A DNA stretch of 64,000 bases, from positions 1-64,000 of the forward strand of contig SCTZ01000177.1 of assembly GCA_004297765.1 (NCBI GenBank), read 5' to 3'. The notes beneath the pieces are model-generated. The model made no database searches, was not told where the DNA came from, and worked only from the letters and a program-made list of their open reading frames with translations. The stretch comes from Chloroflexota bacterium (GTDB taxonomy: Bacteria; Chloroflexota; Dehalococcoidia; FW602-bin16). Shown here in pieces: positions 15,239 to 23,234 of this stretch. The position numbers were made by a program, and so were the translations under genes. Within the stretch, counting starts at the first letter, position 1, and each line of letters starts with the position of its first letter.

Positions 15239-15966
15239 AGGATCGAGATTCGCGCATGAATGGTCTGGGACGGTTCTTTGGCGTGGGCGTAGGCCCTGGC
15301 GACCCCGAGCTACTGACCCTGAAAGCCCTGCGCGTTCTGCAGGAAAGCCCTGTCATATGTATGCCCAAGAAGGGGGAGCATAGCCGAAGCTACGCTCTCA
15401 GCATCGTTTCGTCGTACCTGGATCCTGCGCGGCAGGAGTTGTTGGAGTTGGTCTTTCCCATGAAGCGGGACCTGGATCTGCTGCCGACCTACTGGCGCGC
15501 GGCCACCGACGAGATCATCGTCCGCCTGCGCGCGGGCCGGGACGTGGCGTTCATCACCGAGGGCGACCCTCTGCTCTTTGGCACGTTCATCTACGTCTAC
15601 GACCTGCTCCGCCAGGCCGAGCCGTCTGTCGCGATCGAGATCGTGCCGGGCGTGTCATCGGTCAACGCTTCGGCCGCCAGCGCCCTTTTACCTCTAGCCA
15701 CCACTAGCGATCGCCTGGCCATCGTACCGGCCTCCTACGCGCTGGAAGAGCTGAGCGACATTCTGCAGCGGTTCGACACCGTCGTTCTGCTCAAGGTCAA
15801 CGACGTCTTCGATCGAGTTCTGGACATATTGGAGTCTCTGAGCCTAACGGATCGGGCCGTCTACGTCCGTCGCTGCACTTCGCCGCAGGAAGAGATCGTG
15901 CGGGACGTGCGAACGCTGCGCGGACAGAAGCTGGACTACCTTTCGCAAGTGATAGTTCGGAAATAG
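15235..15966 (+). CDS. cbiL: Cobalt-precorrin-2 C20-methyltransferase CbiL
   Basis: A 243-residue SAM-dependent tetrapyrrole methyltransferase. It opens with FFGVGVGPGDPELLTLKA, then VAFITEGDPLLFGTF and VPGVSSVNASAA, the signature of CbiL/CobI rather than CbiF or CbiH. It methylates C20, the methyl later lost during ring contraction. TTG 15235 is preferred because GAGGAGG lies upstream and it is coupled to the cbiET stop; an ATG at 15256 is the alternative. Confidence 0.9.
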   Translation: MKDRDSRMNGLGRFFGVGVGPGDPELLTLKALRVLQESPVICMPKKGEHSRSYALSIVSSYLDPARQELLELVFPMKRDLDLLPTYWRAATDEIIVRLRAGRDVAFITEGDPLLFGTFIYVYDLLRQAEPSVAIEIVPGVSSVNASAASALLPLATTSDRLAIVPASYALEELSDILQRFDTVVLLKVNDVFDRVLDILESLSLTDRAVYVRRCTSPQEEIVRDVRTLRGQKLDYLSQVIVRK

Positions 15967-15980
15967 CTCGGAAGGCAAGT

Positions 15981-16787
15981 ATGGGAAACAACCACAGCCA
16001 GGTTTACTTCATCGGGGCCGGTCCCGGCGATCCGGAATTGCTGACCATAAAGGGCAAGCGCATCATTGAGACGGCCGACGTGGTTATCTGGGCGGATTCG
16101 CTGGTCAATCCGGAGGTGGCCGGTCTAGCTCGGAGCGACGCCGAAGTCTACGGCAGCGCATCTATGAGCCTGGAGGAGATCGTGGCCATCATGGTCCGGG
16201 CTGCCCGCGAGGGGATGACCGTGGCGCGCGTGCACACCGGCGACCCGGCCATCTTCGGCGCGATCCTGGAGCAGATGGCGGCTCTGGAGCGGGAAGGAGT
16301 AGCTTACAGCGTGGTACCGGGCGTCAGCTCTCTCTTCGCCGCCGCGGCGGCGCTGCAGACCGAGCTGACCGCACCGGAGGTGGCTCAGACGGTCATCATC
16401 ACCAGGGCGGCCGGCCGGACCCCCGTGCCCGAGCGAGAATCGTTGCGGTCGCTGGCCGCCCATAGGGCGACCCTGGCTCTCTTCCTGAGCGCCGGCATGA
16501 TCGAGAAGGCCGTCGTGGAGCTCATCGAAGGTGGCTACGAGTCCAGCACCCCGGCCGCAATCGTCTACCGCGCCAGTTGGCCTGACGAGCAGGTCATCCG
16601 TGGCACTCTGGGCGAGATAACGGCTCTCGGCCGCCAGTCTGGCATCGTCCAGCAGGCCCTGATCCTGGTCGGCCAAGCCCTCGACCCCGCCCTCAAGTCA
16701 GCTGACGCGCAGCGCTCCCGGCTGTATGATGGCAGCTTTGCTCACGGACGGCGGGGGAAGAAATTAGAGACGAGCAGTGGATTGTAG
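15981..16787 (+). CDS. cbiF: Cobalt-precorrin-4 C11-methyltransferase CbiF
   Basis: A 268-residue tetrapyrrole methyltransferase. The N-terminus VYFIGAGPGDPELLTIKG, then VIWADSLVNPEV, HTGDPAIFGAI and VPGVSSLFAAAAAL, match CbiF/CobM. QTVIITRAAGRTPVPERESL is the typical CbiF active-site run. It adds the methyl at C11. The tail after about residue 250 is basic and variable. Two bases separate its stop from the CbiG start. Confidence 0.93.
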   Translation: MGNNHSQVYFIGAGPGDPELLTIKGKRIIETADVVIWADSLVNPEVAGLARSDAEVYGSASMSLEEIVAIMVRAAREGMTVARVHTGDPAIFGAILEQMAALEREGVAYSVVPGVSSLFAAAAALQTELTAPEVAQTVIITRAAGRTPVPERESLRSLAAHRATLALFLSAGMIEKAVVELIEGGYESSTPAAIVYRASWPDEQVIRGTLGEITALGRQSGIVQQALILVGQALDPALKSADAQRSRLYDGSFAHGRRGKKLETSSGL

Positions 16788-16789
16788 GG

Positions 16790-18010
16790 ATGGGTTGCGA
16801 CAGCGTCGACGGATTCGGAATGGATAAGCAGCTCGGCCCACGTGACGAGGGAGACCATCCCCTGCCGGGAGCGCGGGCATCCTGCCCGCGCGACTCGCGC
16901 CCGCCTCAGGCGAACGCTCCCAGGCAGACCGCCATCGTCGCTATCACCCGGCGAGGTCGAGAGCAGGGGCTACAGCTGCAGGCCGGTCTGCCTGGTGCCA
17001 CGCTCTACCTGCTGCACGGCGCTCTGCCACCTAAAGAAGTAGTGGACGGCAAGCCGTCCTTTGTACCGTATACTGGGCACCTACGCGACCTGGTCGACGA
17101 GCTTTTTCCGCGCACGCGCTCACTGGTGTTGATCTGCGCCGCGGGCATTGCCGTGCGCCTGATCGCGCCGCATCTGGTGAGCAAGCGTTTGGATCCGTCC
17201 GTCGTAGTGGTGGACGAGCAGGGGCGCTATGCCATCAGCCTGCTCTCTGGCCATCTTGGTGGCGCCAACGAGCTGGCGGCGCGCGTGGCGACTGTCTTGG
17301 GCGCGCAGCCCATCATCACCACGGCCTCGGACCTGGCCGGTACTATCGCCGTCGATCTGGTGGGCGCGGAGTACGGCTGGCATATCGAGAACCCCGATCG
17401 GCTTACGGAGCTCAGCGCGGCACTGGTCAACGGTCTTTCGGTCGGTCTCTATCAGGATGCGGGCGAGCGGGATTGGTGGCCACGGGACAAACCCCTACCC
17501 GCGAACGTCGTGCGCTGCACCGATTCGGGACGACTGTCCAAAGGAGGGTACGCGGCCGCGCTGCTGATTAGCGATCACTTGATCACGGACTCGCGCGCGC
17601 TTCCGGCCTGCACGGTGATCTATCGCCCCCGCTCCCTGGTCCTCGGCATCGGCTGCAATCGTGGGACTTCAAGCGCCGAGATTGGCGATCTGGTCGGCCG
17701 CACCTTGCGTGAGCATGGCTTCTCCGACCGTAGCATCAGGCGGCTGGCCACGGTCGATCTGAAGCGAGACGAGGCCGGGCTGACCGCGTACGCGGATCAG
17801 ATCGGCGTGCCGATCTCCTACTTCTCCGCGGCCGAGCTGGCCGCTGTTGAAGAGCTACCGAATCCGTCCGCCATGGTGAGCGACCACGTAGGTACGCCCG
17901 GCGTCTGCGAGCCCGCCGCCCTCCTGGCCGCCGCAACTGCACGGCTCGTCATTCCGAAGGTCAAGCAAGGCAACGTCACGCTGGCGGTTGCTAGAATCGA
18001 GGATTCCTAG
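16790..18010 (+). CDS. cbiG: Cobalt-precorrin-5A hydrolase CbiG
   Basis: A 406-residue CbiG, which opens the delta-lactone of cobalt-precorrin-5A and releases acetaldehyde. The N-terminal, middle and C-terminal CbiG domains are all present: VAITRRGREQGLQL, ISLLSGHLGGANELA and LGIGCNRGTSSAEIG. The first 45 or so residues are foreign to the family: they are Arg/Pro/Ala-rich and come from DNA that contains a GC-rich inverted repeat (16872-16890). The true start might therefore be further in, but no better ATG or GTG with a ribosome site is obvious; ATG 16820 is an alternative. Confidence 0.9.
   Translation: MGCDSVDGFGMDKQLGPRDEGDHPLPGARASCPRDSRPPQANAPRQTAIVAITRRGREQGLQLQAGLPGATLYLLHGALPPKEVVDGKPSFVPYTGHLRDLVDELFPRTRSLVLICAAGIAVRLIAPHLVSKRLDPSVVVVDEQGRYAISLLSGHLGGANELAARVATVLGAQPIITTASDLAGTIAVDLVGAEYGWHIENPDRLTELSAALVNGLSVGLYQDAGERDWWPRDKPLPANVVRCTDSGRLSKGGYAAALLISDHLITDSRALPACTVIYRPRSLVLGIGCNRGTSSAEIGDLVGRTLREHGFSDRSIRRLATVDLKRDEAGLTAYADQIGVPISYFSAAELAAVEELPNPSAMVSDHVGTPGVCEPAALLAAATARLVIPKVKQGNVTLAVARIEDS
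16872..16890. repeat. Inverted repeat inside the 5' end of cbiG
   Basis: CGCGGGCA and TGCCCGCG separated by three bases, within a compositionally distinct segment encoding the odd N-terminal extension of CbiG. It looks like a dispersed palindromic repeat that has entered a coding region. Confidence 0.5.
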
Positions 18011-18796
18011 ATGATGGAGAACGAACCCCCCACGGCGGGAACGATTTTTCTGGTGGGGCTCGGCCCTGGCGCGATCGAGCAGCTCTCGGCGCAGGCGCGC
18101 AGTGTGCTCGAGAGAGCCGAGGTTGTGGTTGGATACACCTCATACGTCAAGCTGATCCAGAGCTTGCTGGACGGCAAGGACGTGGTGCGCACCGGCATGG
18201 GAGACGAGGTCGCCCGCGCCCGCCGAGCCATCGAATTGGCCGCGGAAGGGAAGATCGTGGCTGTGGTGTGCAGCGGAGACGCGGGCGTCTACGGAATGTC
18301 CGGCCTGATCTACGAGCTGCTGAAGGCGTCGGGCTGGACGGGCGATCAGTCGCCGGAAGTGGTCTCCGTGCCAGGGATTCCGGCCCTCATCGCCGCCGCG
18401 TCCCTGCTCGGGGCCCCGCTCATGCACGACTTCGCGGCCATCAGCCTGAGCGACCTGCTCACGCCTTGGGAGACCATCCGTCGGCGGCTTAAGGCGGCTG
18501 CCCAGGGCGACTTCGTGATCGGCCTGTATAATCCCAGCAGCCGACAGCGCCGCAACCAGATCGTGGAGGCGCGGGAGATACTGCTGAGTTGCCGTGATCC
18601 GCGCACTCCGGTCGGGGTGGTGACCAAGGCGTACCGGCCCGGGCAGAGCATTGTCATCGCTGATCTGGCTCATTTGCTGGACGTGCCCATCGACATGCAG
18701 AGCATCGTGGTGGTGGGGAACTCGACCACCTTCGCTTTCGCCGGCCGGATGGTGACGCCGCGCGGCTACGCTGGCAAGTATGATCTGAACGGCTGA
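18011..18796 (+). CDS. cbiH: Cobalt-precorrin-3B C17-methyltransferase CbiH
   Basis: A 261-residue tetrapyrrole methyltransferase that methylates C17 and drives ring contraction. Motifs are LVGLGPGAIEQLSAQA, VVGYTSYVKLI, VCSGDAGVYGMSGL, VPGIPALIAAASLLGAPLMHDFA, and ISLSDLLTPWETI plus GLYNPSSRQR, which distinguish CbiH/CobJ. The gene starts at the base after the cbiG stop. An ATG three bases on is also possible. Confidence 0.93.
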   Translation: MMENEPPTAGTIFLVGLGPGAIEQLSAQARSVLERAEVVVGYTSYVKLIQSLLDGKDVVRTGMGDEVARARRAIELAAEGKIVAVVCSGDAGVYGMSGLIYELLKASGWTGDQSPEVVSVPGIPALIAAASLLGAPLMHDFAAISLSDLLTPWETIRRRLKAAAQGDFVIGLYNPSSRQRRNQIVEAREILLSCRDPRTPVGVVTKAYRPGQSIVIADLAHLLDVPIDMQSIVVVGNSTTFAFAGRMVTPRGYAGKYDLNG

Positions 18797-18806
18797 GCGG
18801 TCATCC

Positions 18807-20198
18807 ATGAGGAGTATTCCGCGCATCCTCATCGCCGGGACGACCAGCGGCGTGGGCAAGACCACCATCACCGCGGGTCTCATCGCCAGCCTGACGGCCC
18901 GCGGCCTGCGCGTGCAGCCTTACAAGTGCGGTCCCGACTATATCGATCCCTCCTACCACTCCCTGGCCGCAGGGCGTCCCTGCCGCAACCTGGATAGCTG
19001 GATGCTGCCCCGATCGGCCATGTTGGAGGTCTTCTCGCGCGCCTGCCAGGACGTGGACGTCGCCGTGATCGAGGGCGTGATGGGCCTCTACGACGGCCAC
19101 GGCGACCTGGACGATGAAGGCAGCTCGGCTGAGATCGCGCGCCTGCTGAATGTACCGGTGATCCTGGTGGCGGATGTAGGGAAGGTCGCTTCCTCCGCGG
19201 CGGCCATGATTCTGGGGTATCAGCAGTTCGACCCCCGTGTGCGGATCGCGGGCGCGATCCTCAATCGTGTGGGGAGCCCCAGCCATCTGCGCTGGATTCA
19301 GGAGCCGCTGGAGCGCAAGGTCAAGGTTCCGGTTGTCGGTCATCTGCCAAAGAACGCGCAGTTGCACCTGCCCGAGCGGCATCTCGGTCTGATCCCCGCC
19401 GCGGAAAGCGTCACCCTGGCCGAGAGTCTGGCGCGCATCCGGTCCCAGGTCGAGGTCACCGTGGATGTGGATGCCATCCTCGCCATCGCTCGCGGTGCCG
19501 GACCACTGCGGACGCAGGACGCGCCCTGCCTTTTCCCCGGCACCGACGTGGAGACGCGGGCGACTATCGCCGTGGCCCGGGACGAAGCCTTCAGCTTCTA
19601 CTACCAGGACAACCTCGACCTGCTAACCGCCTGGGGTGCGCGGATCGTCCCGGTTAGCCCGCTGCGGGATCGCGGCCTGCCTCCGGAGGCCGACGGGCTC
19701 TACATCGGGGGCGGCTTCCCCGAGCTCTACGCCGCAGATCTGGCTGACAACACCTCGTTTCTGAGCTCAATCAGAGAGGCCGCCCAGCGTAACATGCCCA
19801 TCTGCGCCGAGTGCGGCGGCCTGATGTACCTGTCCCAGGGCATCGCCGACAAAGAGGGTCACAGACATGAGCTAGCGGGTCTCGTTCCCGGCTGGTCCAT
19901 CATGCAGCGCCAGCGGGTGCGCATGGGCTACGTGACGGCCGAGGTGCTCCGCGATAACCCACTCGCCCGCCAGGGAGAGCGCTTGCGCGGCCATGAGTTC
20001 CACTGGTCAACACTGGAGGGGCAGCTTGCCGCACCGGCCTACCACCTGGAGGGAAAGGACCCGCGGCCGGAAGGTCACGCTGTTGGCAATCTATTGGCCT
20101 CATACGTTCATCTGCATTTCGGTGCTCATCCAGAGACGGCGAGGCGGTTTGTGGACGCGTGCTCGGAGTGGAGGGAAACAGGTGGGAGCAAGTGCTGA
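18807..20198 (+). CDS. cbiA: Cobyrinate a,c-diamide synthase CbiA
   Basis: A 463-residue glutamine- and ATP-dependent amidase that amidates the a and c carboxylates of cobyrinic acid. The N-terminal dethiobiotin-synthetase-like domain has the P-loop AGTTSGVGKTT and KCGPDYIDPSYH. The C-terminal glutamine amidotransferase domain carries the nucleophile Cys in ICAECGGLMYL and a conserved HEFHWS/SYVHLHFG end. It is the last recognisable gene of the operon. Later genes (cbiP, cbiB, cobU, cobS, cobT) are not in this window. Confidence 0.94.
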   Translation: MRSIPRILIAGTTSGVGKTTITAGLIASLTARGLRVQPYKCGPDYIDPSYHSLAAGRPCRNLDSWMLPRSAMLEVFSRACQDVDVAVIEGVMGLYDGHGDLDDEGSSAEIARLLNVPVILVADVGKVASSAAAMILGYQQFDPRVRIAGAILNRVGSPSHLRWIQEPLERKVKVPVVGHLPKNAQLHLPERHLGLIPAAESVTLAESLARIRSQVEVTVDVDAILAIARGAGPLRTQDAPCLFPGTDVETRATIAVARDEAFSFYYQDNLDLLTAWGARIVPVSPLRDRGLPPEADGLYIGGGFPELYAADLADNTSFLSSIREAAQRNMPICAECGGLMYLSQGIADKEGHRHELAGLVPGWSIMQRQRVRMGYVTAEVLRDNPLARQGERLRGHEFHWSTLEGQLAAPAYHLEGKDPRPEGHAVGNLLASYVHLHFGAHPETARRFVDACSEWRETGGSKC

Positions 20199-20261
20199 AC
20201 CTTGCGCCGGTATGTCCAGGCTCTGGGTGGGTGTTTCAGACTCGAAGTGGCTGTGCACCAT

Positions 20262-20381
20262 CTACCGCATCAAGAAGCCGAGCATTCCCACCAGCCAGTA
20301 CCACATTCCTAATCCACAGAGCAAGCATTGCCAGAAAGATAGCCAGTAGTTGTGATTCAACGACGCGCGCGACTTGGCCAT
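20262..20381 (-). CDS. Possible 39-residue single-span membrane peptide
   Basis: A short minus-strand frame beginning at ATG 20381 encodes MAKSRASLNHNYWL followed by a hydrophobic Trp/Gly/Leu-rich segment (CGLGMWYWLVGMLGFLM) and a stop. It lies 46 bases downstream of the DUF4173-type gene on the same strand. It has no clear ribosome site and no family that I recognise. It could be a small membrane protein or chance. Confidence 0.25.
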   Translation of the reverse strand: MAKSRASLNHNYWLSFWQCLLCGLGMWYWLVGMLGFLMR

Positions 20382-20427
20382 TGGAAACCCGAGATCGGAA
20401 TCGCTACCACGCACTCTCTTCACCCAA

Positions 20428-21915
20428 TTACTTCGTGGCAGCAATATCGCTGAGCAGTAGCTGTTTCGCCTCAGATGCCGCGCGTGCTTGCACCCTACCC
20501 CAATTCCACGTGCGCCAGTCTGGATTGGCCGCATTCGCCCACCTCTCCTGGATATTGCGTGCTATTGCCTGACGATCTTCTTCCGGAATGGATGGTAGGG
20601 CTTCCAGCAGCGCGGGCACGGCATCCGCGCTCAGGACGGCCACGTACTGGGCGTCCAGGGGGCGCTCGGCGCTAGCACGGCCAACGTTGGTGTGCACGAT
20701 GAGCTCATCGGGGTTGATCCAATTCAGGAGGGCGATGGCCAGAAAGCCAGCCATCACCATGCCGAAGACGAATCGTTCCCGCTTGCCCCGCCAGACCGTG
20801 CCCAGGAACCAGAGGAAGACCACGGCGATCCAAATCATGAAGGCCGTGGTGTATAGTCGCAACTCGGTCAACCCAAACTCCGCCTGATACAGGCGCATGC
20901 GCTGGAAAGCCGAGACTATGATCACGAAGACTAATCCTACCAGCAGTGCTACCAGCAGACGGAATATGTGCAGGTGCCTGGGATTCTCCTTGCGAGCAAG
21001 CCAGTCCATGGTCAAGAGCAGCGGCAACACCAATGCTGCGACGGTGACCAGCTCGAAGAAGCCACGCCGCGCGTATTCGGCATAAGTAAGAGTAATGGAA
21101 GCTTCGACGAGCTCCGCGCCACCGAAGAAGTAGCGAAACTGTACGAGGACGAACGCGAGGAACAGGGCATTGAGAGTGCCAAGCACAATACTGACCTCGA
21201 CGGCACCGAGCGATTGAAAACCCGGGATCGGAATCGTCACTCCATCAGCCCGCCGATGCTCGATCAGCATCAACCAGAGATAGCCGCCAGCACACCAGGT
21301 CAGCGCGACAATCAGCGTGAGATGTCCCAGCAGGTCCAGGAGGTCGAACTGAAAGATGCGGTTGACCAATCCATCGAAGGCCGCGTCGGCTTGCATGAAG
21401 AGGCTGCCGAAGACGATCACCAGCGGAACAGTGATGGCCAGGCCACGGGCGATGGCCAGACCATGCCCGGCTAGCCCGGTCCGTGGCACCTCCTGCCAAC
21501 GAATAGTCGCGAAAACGAGGGCGGACGTGCCCAGGAGGGCTGACACTCCTACCATCAGGGCATTTGTCACCAGACCGGTGATCGTCATGGCGAAAATCTG
21601 ACCTGAACGTAGACGCAAGGCGACGAGCGTCAGCGTCGCGAGCAGTGCAAGGAAGTTCAACAGACCCAGGGTCTGCGAGTCCCGCCACGCGAACGCCCCT
21701 GCGAAGAGAATCGCGGGCAGAACCGTCCACAGCCCGCCGCCCACCAGCCCAATATTCTGCCAATGCGCTACGAGGAGTATGCCCAATGCGAGGAAGCCTG
21801 TCCAGAGCGCAACGTTCAGACCCCAGGGCATCGTACGCAGCAGGCTATCCGCGATGATGCCGAGTACCAGAGCGATCCCGATTATCCCAAGTCCCAGCTT
21901 GGTTTTGTGGCCCAC
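20428..21915 (-). CDS. DUF4173-family polytopic membrane protein
   Basis: A 495-residue protein with about twelve hydrophobic segments through residue 420 and a soluble C-terminal tail of about 80 residues. The conserved TYAEYARRGFFELVTVAAL stretch and the nearby YFFGG motif mark the DUF4173/DUF4153-like family. Members are often next to regulators or signal-transduction genes, but no function is established. GTG 21915 is preceded by GGAGAGGAAAG. It is convergent with cbiA and not part of the cobalamin operon. Family call moderate to firm, function unknown. Confidence 0.7.
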   Translation of the reverse strand: MGHKTKLGLGIIGIALVLGIIADSLLRTMPWGLNVALWTGFLALGILLVAHWQNIGLVGGGLWTVLPAILFAGAFAWRDSQTLGLLNFLALLATLTLVALRLRSGQIFAMTITGLVTNALMVGVSALLGTSALVFATIRWQEVPRTGLAGHGLAIARGLAITVPLVIVFGSLFMQADAAFDGLVNRIFQFDLLDLLGHLTLIVALTWCAGGYLWLMLIEHRRADGVTIPIPGFQSLGAVEVSIVLGTLNALFLAFVLVQFRYFFGGAELVEASITLTYAEYARRGFFELVTVAALVLPLLLTMDWLARKENPRHLHIFRLLVALLVGLVFVIIVSAFQRMRLYQAEFGLTELRLYTTAFMIWIAVVFLWFLGTVWRGKRERFVFGMVMAGFLAIALLNWINPDELIVHTNVGRASAERPLDAQYVAVLSADAVPALLEALPSIPEEDRQAIARNIQERWANAANPDWRTWNWGRVQARAASEAKQLLLSDIAATK

Positions 21916-22193
21916 GTTCAGCTTTCCTCTCCGTAAACACCGCGCTAACGGCTATGCCGGACATCTTTGTCGACGGTGTTTGCTTTCACCAGTATTGTCC
22001 GCTTGTACGGATTTGCCCTGCCGTTCTATCTTCATGCTACGCTGAGCGCCGAGGTGCAGTCCACGTCTTGAGGATGGCATCGCACGCACTCAGGTGCTTG
22101 ACACACGGGTGCGTCGGTGGATAGTGTGTAGATTGGCGGACCAATAGGCGTTCGCTGTGGTTCTCGGACCGACTGGATAACCACCCCGTCCCA

Positions 22194-22380
22194 CGTAGTG
22201 GCGGACGGCTCTGTCCGCCAGGGGGGGCAGGGCAGGTGGTGGGTTGGGGGAACGCTGTCGTTTGCGCGTGGATGCCCGTGCATTGTCGGCTGACTGTTGC
22301 GCGACCTGGCGTGCCGGCGGTTGGGACAGGGGCGAGGCCGGCCCCGCCACCCCTGGCGGACAGCGCCGTCCGCCACTACG
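22194..22380. repeat. REP-like element with long inverted arms
   Basis: The left arm starts CGTAGTGGCGGACGGCTCTG and the right arm is its near-exact complement ending at 22380 (CCGTCCGCCACTACG). Both arms also contain a short internal hairpin (GGCGGAC / GTCCGCC) and a G-rich or C-rich extension. About 120 unrelated bases lie between them. A shorter relative with the same arms is at 47999-48086. This fills most of the gene-free region 21916-22462; the rest shows nothing I can name. Confidence 0.7.
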
Positions 22381-22462
22381 CACGGTCGGGAGACGGCTTG
22401 ACGATTGCGTGAATCGCTGTAGCAACTACATGTCTGTCGGTTGCAGGCGGAGGCGATGATCC

Positions 22463-23212
22463 ATGCTTGATCTGATGGTGGTCGAAGACAACGAGAGGCT
22501 ACGTGTAGCGCTGCGGACTGGGCTGGGGGGCACCGGTGCGGTGCGGGTCGTGTCGGATTGCGACAGCGGCGAGGCGGCTCTGGAGATCTGTCTGACCCAG
22601 CCGCCGGATGCGATTCTGATGGATGTCCAACTGGCTGGGAAGATGAACGGTATCGAGGCGGCCGTGGCCATTCGACGCGAATTTCCGCGCCTGCCGGTGG
22701 TGTTCTACTCGATTCAGGACGACGAAGTCTATTACCGAGCCTTTCGGCGCTCCGGCATCATCAGCCACTACGCCTACGTGCGGAAGTCCAACTATCTGTT
22801 GCCCCAGATGATTGTGCCGCTGCTGCGGGATGCGGTAGCGGGACGCAGCTTCATCGATCCCGAGATCGAGTCGCGGGTTCAGGAGGTGCGCCAGAAGGAT
22901 GAGCAATCGCCCATGGCCCTGCTTGAGCCGAGCGAGCAACACGTGGCGCGGCTGCTGGCGCAGGGCCTGAGCAACGAGCAGATAGCGTCCCAGTTGGGTT
23001 TTCGGGACAAACGCACCATCAGCCGCACCAACGGGCAGATCTATGCGGCCTGGGGTCTGGCGGCGAGCACGACGGACGAGAAGATCGCGCGCACCCGCGC
23101 GGCCCTCATTGTGCGAGAAGGGCGCCTGATCACGTGGGATGAGTCCGGTACGCCCCACGTCCTCGACGCGCGCGGCTCCCGGATACCGTATGAATTGCGT
23201 CTCGACCGATGA
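22463..23212 (+). CDS. Response regulator with LuxR-like output domain
   Basis: A 249-residue two-component regulator. The receiver domain has VVEDNERLR at the start, the phosphoacceptor Asp54 (ILMDVQL) and a conserved Ser/Lys region (FYSIQDD, VRKSN). The C-terminal part (LEPSEQHVARLLAQGLSNEQIASQLGF) is a NarL/LuxR-type helix-turn-helix, followed by an unusual tail of about 60 residues. The adjacent histidine kinase starts 22 bases downstream and is almost certainly its partner. Signal and targets are unknown. Confidence 0.85.
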   Translation: MLDLMVVEDNERLRVALRTGLGGTGAVRVVSDCDSGEAALEICLTQPPDAILMDVQLAGKMNGIEAAVAIRREFPRLPVVFYSIQDDEVYYRAFRRSGIISHYAYVRKSNYLLPQMIVPLLRDAVAGRSFIDPEIESRVQEVRQKDEQSPMALLEPSEQHVARLLAQGLSNEQIASQLGFRDKRTISRTNGQIYAAWGLAASTTDEKIARTRAALIVREGRLITWDESGTPHVLDARGSRIPYELRLDR

Positions 23213-23234
23213 GCATCTGCTGGGGAGGCAGTGA

